The position numbers were made by a program, and so were the translations under genes. From Thermoanaerobaculia bacterium (GTDB taxonomy: Bacteria; Acidobacteriota; Thermoanaerobaculia; Multivoradales; JAHZIX01): DNA of 42,548 nt. How positions within the stretch are numbered: position 1 is the first letter of the stretch; each line of letters begins with the position of its first letter. The DNA lies in the NCBI GenBank assembly GCA_027069135.1, contig JALXFE010000465.1:1-42548 (forward strand), in the 5' to 3' direction. Below are positions 23,716 through 32,108 of the stretch, in pieces. The notes beneath the pieces were generated by a model. It ran no database searches, had not been told where the DNA came from, and saw only the letters and a list, made by a program, of their open reading frames with translations.

Positions 23716-26097
23716 CTAGCGGTAGAAGAGGGGGAAATGTTTCGGATCGGTTTCGTGCATCAACTCGTAACAGGCCTCGAAGACATGCTCGGGTTGAGGC
23801 TTGGACCAATAATCACCGTCCGAGCCATAGGGAGGCCGGTGCGCCGCGGCGGCCAGGGTGCGGGGCGCGGCGTCGAGCCAGTAGAAGGCCTCTTGCCGCT
23901 CCAGGATTTCCTGGAGCATATAGGCCGTCGCCCCACCGGGGACGTCCTCGTCCAAGACCAGGAGTCGATGGGTCTTGTGCAACGACTCGACGATGCGGTG
24001 ATCGATGTCGAAAGGCAGAAGGGTTTGGACGTCGAGGATCTCCACCTCGACTCCCACCTCCGCGAGAGTCTTGGCGGCGTCCTGGGCGACGCGGCAACAA
24101 GCACCATAGGTGACGATCGTCACGTCGCTCCCTTCCCGAAGAACCTCCGGCTGGCCCAGAGGCAAGGTGAACTCCGCGACGTTCTCCGGCAAATCTTCCT
24201 TGATTCGATACCCGTTGAGGACCTCGACGACCAAGGCCGGCTCGTCCCCTCGAAGCAGGGTGTTGTAAAAGCCTGCCGCCTGGGTCATGTTGCGAGGCAC
24301 GCAGAGATGAACGCCGCGCAGCAGATGAATCGCTGCTCCCATGGGGGAACCGGAGTGCCAGATCCCCTCGAGGCGATGGCCCCGCGTGCGCACGATGACC
24401 GGAGCTTTCTGTCCCCCTTTGGTGCGGTATTGCACCGTCGCCAAGTCGTCCGACATGATCTGTAGAGCGTAGAGAAGATAGTCCAGGTACTGGATCTCCG
24501 CGATGGGACGCAGACCGCGCATCGCCATCCCGATAGCTTGGCCGAGAATGGTGCACTCGCGGATTCCCGTATCGGCGACCCGCACGGCGCCATGCTTGTC
24601 CTGCAAGCCGGTGAATCCCTTGTTGACGTCCCCCAGGCGGCCGAGGTCTTCACCAAAAGCCACCAGCTGAGGGATCTTGGTGAGATTCCCGTCGAAGCAG
24701 GCGTTGAGCACCTCCGAGCCGTTGACCCGCCGCGGCTTGTCACCGTAGATCGGTGGAATCGACTCGACCTTCGAGGCCGCGGCGTCCGAAGCGCTGTGGA
24801 GGTGGGAGCTATAACGGCCTTCAGCCACCTTCTGAAGCTCGTCACGCCAAGCGATCAGGTGCTGGCGCCCGGGGCTGTCTTCTTCTCGAATCGCGATGAG
24901 AATCTTCTGGGTCGCCACCATCAAATCTCGACGCAGGGGCCTCTTGGCCGTGGCGACGGGACGGGCGAGCCCTTCGACGACATCCTTCTTGCGAGACGTC
25001 GCAGCAACCTGGGCCGCGAGATCTACGAAGGTTTGTACGTCCTTGCGAATCGGCTCCAGGTAGTCTCCCCAGGCCTGATCTCGGGCCGCTGCCACCTTCG
25101 CTGCCGCCGTTGTTTCCAACGCTTCCAACTCGTCCGTCGAAGCGATCTTCTCCGCCTCGAGCCATCCGCGCATGCGGCTCAGGCAGTCGAATTCCTCTTC
25201 CCAGGCAAGGCGTTCCGGCGATTTGTAGCGCTCATGGCTCCCCGAGGTCGAATGGCCCTGGGGTTGAGTGACCTCGACCACATGAACCAGGGCCGGGACG
25301 TGCTCCCGGCGGACGATCTGCGAAGCCATCAAATAGGTTTCACACAGCTGCGGATAATCCCAACCCCGAGCCTGATAGAGATCAAAGCCCTGGGGCTCGT
25401 CCGGGGTCCGCTGGAACCCGCGCAGCAACGCGGAGATGTCCTGTTTGGCGATCTGAAGCTCGTTGGGAACCGAGATGCCGAAGCCGTCATCCCAGACCGA
25501 GACCAGCATGGGAACCTGCAAGACACCGGCGGCGTTGAGAGTCTCCCAGAACATCCCTTCGGCACAGCTCGCGTTGCCGATGGTGCCCCAAGCGACCTCG
25601 TTGCCACCGCGGGAAAATGCCTCGAAGCCCTCGAGCCCCAACTCCCGGTACATCTTCGAAGCCTGGGCAAGCCCCAACAGGCGAGGCATCTGAGAACCCG
25701 TCGGGGAGACATCGGCGGAGGAGTTCTTGACGTCGGTTTGGGATTGCCACCGGCCCTTCTCGTCGAGGAAACGAGTCGCGAAATGGGAATTCATGCATCG
25801 GCCACCGGTGGCCGGATCCGCCTCAATGTCGGCGTGGGCGTAGAGTTGGGCGAAGAACTGCTCCACGCTCAGGAGACCGGAAGCGAACATGAAGGTCTGA
25901 TCTCGATAGTAGCCGGAACGAAAATCTCCCGCCTTGAAGGCCTTGGCCATGGCGACCTGGGCGACTTCTTTGCCGTCGCCGAAAATGCCGAATTTGGCCT
26001 TGCCGGAAAAGACCTCATTCCATCCCATCAAGCTGACTTGCCGGCTCTCGAAGGCGATCCGGTAGTCGCTCAGAACTTCCTCTCTCTTATTCTTCAA
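23716..26097 (-). CDS. Fused alpha/beta 2-oxoacid dehydrogenase E1 (thiamine-dependent)
   Basis: 793 residues from a TTG at 26097, with AGAAAGG upstream. The first half is an E1 alpha subunit: YYRDQTFMFASGL, GRCMNSHFATR, and the thiamine-diphosphate/Mg region from WGTIGNASCAEGMFWETLNA to WDDGFGISVPNE. The second half is an E1 beta subunit: VAFGEDLGRLGDVNKGFTGL, GQAIGMAMRGLRPIAEIQY, RTRGHRLEGIWHSGSP and the transketolase C-terminal region VTIVTYGACCRVAQDAA. Fused alpha-beta E1s of this size occur in Bacteroidetes and Acidobacteria, usually as branched-chain or pyruvate-type 2-oxoacid dehydrogenases. No E2 or E3 gene is adjacent, so the substrate (branched-chain 2-oxoacid most likely) is an inference. 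Confidence 0.9.
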   Translation of the reverse strand: MKNKREEVLSDYRIAFESRQVSLMGWNEVFSGKAKFGIFGDGKEVAQVAMAKAFKAGDFRSGYYRDQTFMFASGLLSVEQFFAQLYAHADIEADPATGGRCMNSHFATRFLDEKGRWQSQTDVKNSSADVSPTGSQMPRLLGLAQASKMYRELGLEGFEAFSRGGNEVAWGTIGNASCAEGMFWETLNAAGVLQVPMLVSVWDDGFGISVPNELQIAKQDISALLRGFQRTPDEPQGFDLYQARGWDYPQLCETYLMASQIVRREHVPALVHVVEVTQPQGHSTSGSHERYKSPERLAWEEEFDCLSRMRGWLEAEKIASTDELEALETTAAAKVAAARDQAWGDYLEPIRKDVQTFVDLAAQVAATSRKKDVVEGLARPVATAKRPLRRDLMVATQKILIAIREEDSPGRQHLIAWRDELQKVAEGRYSSHLHSASDAAASKVESIPPIYGDKPRRVNGSEVLNACFDGNLTKIPQLVAFGEDLGRLGDVNKGFTGLQDKHGAVRVADTGIRECTILGQAIGMAMRGLRPIAEIQYLDYLLYALQIMSDDLATVQYRTKGGQKAPVIVRTRGHRLEGIWHSGSPMGAAIHLLRGVHLCVPRNMTQAAGFYNTLLRGDEPALVVEVLNGYRIKEDLPENVAEFTLPLGQPEVLREGSDVTIVTYGACCRVAQDAAKTLAEVGVEVEILDVQTLLPFDIDHRIVESLHKTHRLLVLDEDVPGGATAYMLQEILERQEAFYWLDAAPRTLAAAAHRPPYGSDGDYWSKPQPEHVFEACYELMHETDPKHFPLFYR

Positions 26098-26300
26098 AGC
26101 AAACCTTTCTCAAAGCTCCTCCGCCGGTGACATGCCAGCCACCCAACGCCATCAGAGGGATTTATTTGGGTTTGAAGACCCGATGCGGCCGCAGCCGCGG
26201 AAAGACGGAAAAACTTCGGCCAAGCTCCAGATGGTAGCACACGGGGCCGGAGTGCTCCCCCGGGACCGCCAGGTCGCGTTCTGATTTGGGACTCAAGCCT

Positions 26301-27212
26301 CTACGAAGGGAGATCGGCTCGCAGGCTTCCTCGGCGTCGGCGGAAATGAGCTTCCAGGGAGAAGATCGCCACTGCGATCCAGATGAGGATGAAGCTCTGC
26401 AACTGGACTGCAGAGAAGGGCTCCCGGTAGAGCAGCACGGCCAGCAGAAATTGGCCGGTCGGGGCAATATATTGGAAGAATCCCAAGGTCGAAAGAGGGA
26501 GGCGACGGGCGGCGTTGGAGAACCACAGCAGGGGCAGAGCGGTCATCACGCCGGTGAAGGCCAACAGCCCCAAGAGGGAAGGCTCGGCTCGAACGAAGGC
26601 CGCCTCCCCTCGGGCCAGGAGAAAAAAGAGATACCCCGCCGCTACCGGTACCAAGAACGCAGTCTCGAGATTCATCCCCAGGAGGGCATCGGCCGGGGCG
26701 GTCTTGCGCACCAGGCCGTAGATCCCAAAGCTCACCACCAAGGTCAACGAAATCCACGGAAAAGCACCGGTCTGGGTGGCCAAACGAGCCACCGCCAAAG
26801 CCGCCAAGCCCACGGCCACCCATTGGGCGGGACGCAGACGCTCATGGAGGAAGACCATTCCCAAGACCACATTGAAGAGGGGATTGATGAAGTACCCGAG
26901 GCTCGCCTGCAGGATTTGATCACTGTAGACCGAGTAGAGATAGAGGTACCAATTGATCCCGATGAGAACGGCGGATACGGCGAAAGTGCGCACCACCCGG
27001 GGCGACCGTAACGCTTGGCGAAATTCCCCCCCGCGCCGACGCCACAGCAGGAGGCCGAAGAGCAGAACCATGCCCCAAACGACCCGGAAGGCGAGGACCT
27101 CGAGAGCCGGGAGATCGGCCAGAAACTTCCAGTACAGGGGACTGATCCCCCAGGCCCCATAAGCGGCGACGGCGTACAGCACGCCCGCAGCAGAAACGCG
27201 GCTTTCCGTCAT
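26301..27212 (-). CDS. rarD: EamA-family transporter, RarD-like
   Basis: 303 residues with ten predicted membrane helices in two EamA repeats. RarD hallmarks: N-terminal GVLYAVAAYGAWGISPLYWK, ALEVLAFRVVWGM, NWYLYLYSVYSDQILQASLG followed by GYFINPLFNVVLG, and ALPLLWFSNAARRLPLSTLG with GFFQYIAPTGQFLLA. RarD proteins are inner-membrane permeases; early work linked rarD to chloramphenicol sensitivity, and the substrate is not settled. It is upstream of the E1 gene on the same strand, separated by about 200 bases with no gene. The family call is firm and the substrate unknown. Confidence 0.92.
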   Translation of the reverse strand: MTESRVSAAGVLYAVAAYGAWGISPLYWKFLADLPALEVLAFRVVWGMVLLFGLLLWRRRGGEFRQALRSPRVVRTFAVSAVLIGINWYLYLYSVYSDQILQASLGYFINPLFNVVLGMVFLHERLRPAQWVAVGLAALAVARLATQTGAFPWISLTLVVSFGIYGLVRKTAPADALLGMNLETAFLVPVAAGYLFFLLARGEAAFVRAEPSLLGLLAFTGVMTALPLLWFSNAARRLPLSTLGFFQYIAPTGQFLLAVLLYREPFSAVQLQSFILIWIAVAIFSLEAHFRRRRGSLRADLPS

Positions 27213-27257
27213 GGGAGGTGCGAGATTCCTTGGTCGAAAACGTTGAGATATGAATGG

Positions 27258-27647
27258 CTACAGGAGAGCAAACGTCACCGCGGCCTTGGCCACCAGCTGG
27301 CCCTCCTGGGTGACTTCCCCTTCGGCAAAGGCCAGGCGACGACCGACCTTGAGGGCCCGCCCGGTGCCGATGAGCCGGCCCGGCCGTGCCCTTCGCAGAA
27401 GCTGCACCTGGATCGCCGTCGGAACGACCGACCGACCGACGGCCTCAGCCGCTGCGACTTCCGCCAAGGTGGTCAAAACGGCAAAATGAACCGTCCCCGG
27501 GATGACTTCGTGCTCCGGCCGGGTGGTAAGAGCGATCGAGCCGTCCGCCAAAGCCTCGAGACCGAGCGATGCGTTGAATCCCGCCATCGGCACACTATAC
27601 AGCTCGAAGGTGGCCGACGGAGTCTCCTCGAGGCAACCCGGGATCAT
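27258..27647 (-). CDS. PaaI-type hotdog thioesterase-like protein
   Basis: 129 residues, about the size of PaaI/YbgC hotdog thioesterases. The hotdog core is visible: LEALADGSIALTTRPEHEV, then the helix VHFAVLTTLAEVAAAEAV, then PTAIQVQLLRRARPGRLIGT, GRRLAFAEGEVTQEGQLVAK. Such enzymes hydrolyse acyl-CoA thioesters. The usual N-terminal catalytic HG-x3-D pattern is not clear; the equivalent may be HEVIPGTVHFA. A later Met (MAGFNASL, residue 21) could be the start. It is divergent from the metallopeptidase gene with only 45 bases between starts, and lies just upstream of rarD on the same strand. Confidence 0.75.
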   Translation of the reverse strand: MIPGCLEETPSATFELYSVPMAGFNASLGLEALADGSIALTTRPEHEVIPGTVHFAVLTTLAEVAAAEAVGRSVVPTAIQVQLLRRARPGRLIGTGRALKVGRRLAFAEGEVTQEGQLVAKAAVTFALL

Positions 27648-27692
27648 AGACGATAGGATCCGGCCCGGACGAACCCCACGAGGAGACCCGAA

Positions 27693-29795
27693 ATGCTCAA
27701 CCTATCCTTGCAGATCCCTCTCGCCGCCCTCTTCCTGTTGGCGGTGGCCTTGCCCATCTCTGCCCTCGGGCCCGCGATTTCCACCCCGTCGTCTCCTGGA
27801 AGCGCGACCTCCGGCGCCGTGTCCCCGGAGGCCCGGGAAGCAGCCCGGGAAGCCCTGGTGGAACGATACGGCGAAGGGGAGAGAGAACGCATCGAGCGGG
27901 GGATCGCGCAGGTGGCGAGCCTTTGGGGCACCGGCGACGGGGACGACGAGGCCTTTAGCGCCTTCGTCGCACAGGAGTTCCTTCCCCGGGGAGACGATCT
28001 CGACACCACCTTCGAGCGCTTCGAATTCATGCTCGAGCGAGCCGAGGGCTATTTCACGTCGATGATCCGAGATCTTCGACGCCCGGTGGATCTCGACACG
28101 GGCCCTCTGCTTTCCATCGACGCTCGTTCCGCTGGCTTCGACCCTTCAGCCCATCTGACGGACGACCTTTTCTCAAATCAGATCGCCTTTGTCGCTCTGC
28201 TCAATTTCCCGATGTCCACTTTGGACGAACGCCTGGAAGGGGGCATGGCCTGGACCCGGCGGCGGTGGGCGGAGACCCGTCTTACCCAACGTTTCAGCGC
28301 CCGGGTACCCGCCGCGGTGACTCAGGCGCAGACCCGGGCCACCGCTGCCGCCGACGCTTACATCGCCGACTACAACATCTACATGCACCACTTGCTGACG
28401 GAAGACGGCCGGCGCCTCTTCCCGGAGGGCCTCCGCCTCATCTCCCATTGGGGCCTGCGGGATGAGCTGAAGGCTCGCTATGCCGACCCCCAGGGGCTCG
28501 AGATGCAAAAGATGATTCAGAAGGTCATGGAGAGGGTCGTGCGGCAGGAGATTCCCCGAGCGGTCATCAACAACCCGGGCTACGATTGGCGCCCGGGATC
28601 CAATCGAATTCTGGCAGCGGGACGACCCGGCGGCGGAGCCCCCGCCGCCCGCGAGGAAGACACTCGCTACCGCCATTGGTTGGAGGTCTTCAAAGCCCGG
28701 AGCTTAGAAGACCCCTATCGACCGGACAACCCGAGTCATATCGCCCGCCGCTTCAACGTCGACCGGGAAATCCCGGAAGCCGACGTTCGCAATCTCCTGG
28801 AATCGGTCTTGGACGTGGATCTGGCCAAGCGGGTCGGCGCCCTGGTCGAGGCACGCCTCCGGCGCCCCTTAGAGCCCTTCGACGTCTGGTATGTGGGCTT
28901 CAAGCCCCGAGGGGCCTATGAAGAAACCACCCTCGACGCCAAGACCCGACAGCGCTACCCCACCGCTCGAGCCTTTGCCGACGACCTGCCGCGAATCCTC
29001 GAGGAGCTGGGCTTCTCTGAGGAGCGCTCGCACTTTCTAGCCGAACACATCGCCGTCGATCCTTCCCGCGGGGCGGGCCACGCCTTCGGTGCGACCCGCC
29101 GGGACGACTTGGCCCACCTGCGCACCCGGGTCGGGCAGGACGGCATGGACTACAAGGGCTACAACATCGCGGTCCATGAGCTGGGGCACAATGTCGAGCA
29201 GGTTTTCTCCGTTACGACCATCGATCACACCCTGATCCACGGGGTACCCAGCACCGCCTTCACCGAGGCCTTGGCCTTCGTCTTCCAGGGACGGGATCTC
29301 GAGCTTCTGGGATTGGCGGAGGAAGACCCAACGGCCGAGCACCTCAAGGCTCTCGACACCTACTGGAACGCACGCGAGATCTCCGGCGTCGCCTTGATCG
29401 ACATGGCTGCCTGGCGTTGGCTTTACGATCATCCGCAAGCGACCCCAGCCCAATTCCGGGACGCCGTCGTCGGCATCGCCCAGGAGATCTGGAATCGTTT
29501 CTTTGCACCGGTCTTCGGCATCGAGGATCAGACACTCCTCGCGGTCTATTCCCACCTCATCGACGGGGCGATGTACATTCCGGACTACCCCCTGGGACAC
29601 CTCATCGCTTTCCAGATCGAAGAGCATTTCAAGAAACCCGGTGTCGATTTTGGGGAAGAATTCGAACGCCTCTGTCAGCTGGGACGCTTGACCCCGGACT
29701 CCTGGATGCGCCAGGGCGTCGGCGCACCGCTCTCAGCGACCCCGCTGCTCGCTGCCACCAAGCACGCCCTCGCTGACGTCGTGGCGCCTCGTTAG
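27693..29795 (+). CDS. Secreted HELGH zinc metallopeptidase (gluzincin-like)
   Basis: 700 residues; GAGGAG lies about eight bases before ATG 27693. The signal peptide is MLNLSLQIPLAALFLLAVAL with cleavage near LGPAIS. The zinc motif H495-E-L-G-H499 (29175-29189) is followed 25 residues on by FTEALAFVF, whose Glu would be the third ligand as in M3/M2-type gluzincins. Upstream are a long helical region and conserved-looking aromatic patches (NIYMHHLLTEDGRR). The helix-rich architecture and position of the motif at about 70 percent of the length recall oligopeptidases of the M3 clan, but I cannot place it in a named family. Likely periplasmic or secreted. It is convergent with dusA across a hairpin terminator. 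Confidence 0.8.
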   Translation: MLNLSLQIPLAALFLLAVALPISALGPAISTPSSPGSATSGAVSPEAREAAREALVERYGEGERERIERGIAQVASLWGTGDGDDEAFSAFVAQEFLPRGDDLDTTFERFEFMLERAEGYFTSMIRDLRRPVDLDTGPLLSIDARSAGFDPSAHLTDDLFSNQIAFVALLNFPMSTLDERLEGGMAWTRRRWAETRLTQRFSARVPAAVTQAQTRATAAADAYIADYNIYMHHLLTEDGRRLFPEGLRLISHWGLRDELKARYADPQGLEMQKMIQKVMERVVRQEIPRAVINNPGYDWRPGSNRILAAGRPGGGAPAAREEDTRYRHWLEVFKARSLEDPYRPDNPSHIARRFNVDREIPEADVRNLLESVLDVDLAKRVGALVEARLRRPLEPFDVWYVGFKPRGAYEETTLDAKTRQRYPTARAFADDLPRILEELGFSEERSHFLAEHIAVDPSRGAGHAFGATRRDDLAHLRTRVGQDGMDYKGYNIAVHELGHNVEQVFSVTTIDHTLIHGVPSTAFTEALAFVFQGRDLELLGLAEEDPTAEHLKALDTYWNAREISGVALIDMAAWRWLYDHPQATPAQFRDAVVGIAQEIWNRFFAPVFGIEDQTLLAVYSHLIDGAMYIPDYPLGHLIAFQIEEHFKKPGVDFGEEFERLCQLGRLTPDSWMRQGVGAPLSATPLLAATKHALADVVAPR

Positions 29796-29879
29796 AGCCC
29801 TTGTTGTAGGAGGTATCGATAGAGAATCCGCAACGGGGGGTTTCGGGGCCACGGCCCCTCTTCCACCACGCCAGGAGTC

Positions 29880-29909
29880 CGGCCCCGGAGCATCTCCTCC
29901 CCGGGGCCG
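29880..29909. terminator. Hairpin between convergent genes
   Basis: CGGCCCCGG (29880-29888) and CCGGGGCCG (29901-29909) pair perfectly over nine bases with a 12-base loop, followed on the plus strand by TCTTTGGTTT. It lies between the ends of the peptidase and dusA genes and may stop transcription from either side. Confidence 0.6.
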
Positions 29910-29936
29910 TCTTTGGTTTACTTCGAGAATCCCACC

Positions 29937-31010
29937 TTAGTTCTGCCCAAGGAGTGCGACTGGAGCCGGATTCGGGACAGCGGGCCGGGAGTCCAGCACC
30001 TCGGCGGGCACCTTGGCCATCGCCGCCTCCACCACCTCCGGGCCGGAGCCCGGCTTGTGGGCATTCTCGCTGAGGTGACGCCTCCAGGCTCGGGCACCTT
30101 TTTGGCCAGCGAACAAGCCGAGGATATGCCGCGTGATGTGATTCAGATGGAGATCTCGCCGACACCAGGATTCGACATAAGGGAGCAGGGCCTTCACCAC
30201 CTCGCGGCGACTCCGGGGCGGCGGTGAGTCGCCAAATAATTCACCGTCGGCGGCGGCCCACTGATAAGGATCCTCGTAGGCGGCCCGCCCCACCATCACC
30301 GCATCGACCCGCCGCAAGTGGCGCTTGGCTTCGGGGACGGTCCGGATGCCACCGTTGATCTCGATGGCCAGGTGGGGGAGCTCGTCCTTGAGGCGGTAGA
30401 CATCCTCGTAGCGCAACGGCGGAAGGGTCCGGTTCTCCTTCGGGCTCAAGCCCTGGAGCCAGGCCTTGCGGGCATGGACGGAAAAGCGAGCGCAAGGAGC
30501 CCGGGCGACCACCTCTACAAAATTCAACATGTCCTCGTAGCGGTCCTGGTCGTCGATACCTACCCGGTGCTTGACTGTTATGGGTAAATCCGCTGCCTCG
30601 GCCATCGCTTCGACCGCCGCTGCAACCCGCTCCGGCTGTGCCATGAGACAGGCTCCGAATCGTCCTTTCTGGACCCGATCGCTGGGGCAGCCGACGTTGA
30701 GATTGACCTCGTCGTAGCCCCACTCTTCAGCGATCCGGGCGCAAGACGCGAGCTCCCGGGGATCGTCCCCTCCGAGCTGCAATGCCAGCGGATGCTCCTG
30801 CGGGTCGTAGCCCAGAAACCGGTCCCGGTCGCCCTGCAAGAGCGCTCCGGTGGTGAGCATCTCGGTGTAAAGAAGTGCCCGGCGTGAGATCTGGCGAAGA
30901 AAAAAACGGAAGTGGCGATCCGTACGGTCCATCATCGGCGCGATACTCAAGGGCGGAGCCGGGATCGGGAGCTGGGGCGAGGAGGTTGGGTGCGCGATCA
31001 TCGGGGCCAA
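29937..31010 (-). CDS. dusA: tRNA-dihydrouridine synthase, DusA type
   Basis: 357 residues from a TTG at 31010 (ATG at 31001 is an equally good start). The enzyme reduces uridine to dihydrouridine in the tRNA D-loop with FMN and NADPH. FMN barrel signatures: LSIAPMMDRTDRHFRFFLRQ, PLALQLGGDDPRELASCA, the catalytic loop NVGCPSDRVQKGRFGACLM with the active Cys in GACL, ITVKHRVGIDD and the phosphate-binding INGGIRTV with VMVGRAAYEDPY. HARKAWLQGLSPKENR is the DusA-specific segment. It is followed by no further gene in the operon. Assignment is secure. Confidence 0.96.
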   Translation of the reverse strand: MAPMIAHPTSSPQLPIPAPPLSIAPMMDRTDRHFRFFLRQISRRALLYTEMLTTGALLQGDRDRFLGYDPQEHPLALQLGGDDPRELASCARIAEEWGYDEVNLNVGCPSDRVQKGRFGACLMAQPERVAAAVEAMAEAADLPITVKHRVGIDDQDRYEDMLNFVEVVARAPCARFSVHARKAWLQGLSPKENRTLPPLRYEDVYRLKDELPHLAIEINGGIRTVPEAKRHLRRVDAVMVGRAAYEDPYQWAAADGELFGDSPPPRSRREVVKALLPYVESWCRRDLHLNHITRHILGLFAGQKGARAWRRHLSENAHKPGSGPEVVEAAMAKVPAEVLDSRPAVPNPAPVALLGQN

Positions 31011-31253
31011 AGCGAAAGAGCTATATAGAATCTGCGGTCCGGAACCAGGATACCATCCGGTACTTTTTCTCGAGACAAGCGGCTACGTCGTCAAGGGTCC
31101 GAGACATTCACCCAGGGTCCAAGAATCCGGCGGCTCCTGTAGAATGGGGAAGTTCGTTCTCATCACCAGTTCCACTCCGGTAAGGGCCCGTCATCGGCCC
31201 GTCGCCAGGGTGGAACCATGATCTCATCTCATCTAGGAGACAAGGAGCCCACA

Positions 31254-31955
31254 ATGTTCAAATGGAAGCAAATCTCGCTACTCACCGCAGCCCTACTCGT
31301 CGTCATGCTGGTTGCGCCCGAGGCCGCTGCCCGCAAGAAGAAACACCGCGTCAAGAAAGAGCCCGCCGTCGCTACGGGTACTCTCGATGATGGGAGTCTC
31401 GAAGTGGCTTGGTTCTCCGAGGATGGTCTGGCCTTTGTCGAGGCCGATCGCATCGACTACTTCTGGGTACGGGAAGGATTCTCCATGGAGGGCAAGACCT
31501 TCCACTTCGAAGAATGGCCGGAACCGGAATTCCTTGGCGAGGACGCTTCCGAGCGGGACGAAAACGACCGCCGCCTGGCTCGTCAGATGAACTCGGAGAT
31601 GGGCCGTTCCTTCGCGGAAACTCTCGGTCCTGTCTTTGGCAGCAAGGCCAAGACATCAACCTCCGAGGGAGATATAAGGGTCCAGGGACGCATCGTCGAT
31701 TGCAGCACCGGCAACACTGCTGCCAAGATGTTGGTGGGCTTTGGTGCAGGCGCCGGATTCACGACCGTCGACCTCAAATTCACGGAGACATCCTCCGGCC
31801 AGCTCGTGGCGGCCATTCATCACCGAGTGGTCAGCGGTACATCCTGGTCCACCACCGACAGCAAATTCTTCAAGTGGATCCGCAAGATGGGGGAGAATTT
31901 GGAGGAAGACGGCTTCTGGGGTCTCTACCAGGACGGCGAAAGCATCGACGACTAG
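31254..31955 (+). CDS. Secreted DUF4410-like protein
   Basis: 233 residues from ATG 31254, chosen because AAGGAG lies six bases upstream and a signal peptide starts there (QISLLTAALLVVMLVAPEAA). A basic stretch follows (RKKKHRVKK). The C-terminal half, with VQGRIVDCSTGNTAAKMLVG, FGAGAGFTTVDLKFTETSSG and AAIHHRVVSG, resembles the DUF4410 fold: a G-x-I strand, a glycine-rich GFGAGxG turn and a V-D/E-L-x-F-x-E-x-x-S/T-G hairpin. Function of the family is unknown; members are periplasmic or lipoproteins. No lipobox is visible here. It is divergent from dusA. Confidence 0.75.
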   Translation: MFKWKQISLLTAALLVVMLVAPEAAARKKKHRVKKEPAVATGTLDDGSLEVAWFSEDGLAFVEADRIDYFWVREGFSMEGKTFHFEEWPEPEFLGEDASERDENDRRLARQMNSEMGRSFAETLGPVFGSKAKTSTSEGDIRVQGRIVDCSTGNTAAKMLVGFGAGAGFTTVDLKFTETSSGQLVAAIHHRVVSGTSWSTTDSKFFKWIRKMGENLEEDGFWGLYQDGESIDD

Positions 31956-32108
31956 CAGCCCGCTTTGTCCCGGGACGTCCACGTCGGACGCCCCCCCCTC
32001 TTCACCGCCCACAAAGAGGAAAAGGCGCTAATATTCGACAACGCATGGCACCACGACATAAAATAGCAGGGAATCACGGATTTGATCTCGACCTGAGGAC
32101 TTATATCT

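Noticed and set aside
24538-26130. Long plus-strand ORF of 530 codons
   Set aside because: It is the exact antisense of the fused E1 gene, whose motifs are unambiguous. High GC produces long antisense frames.
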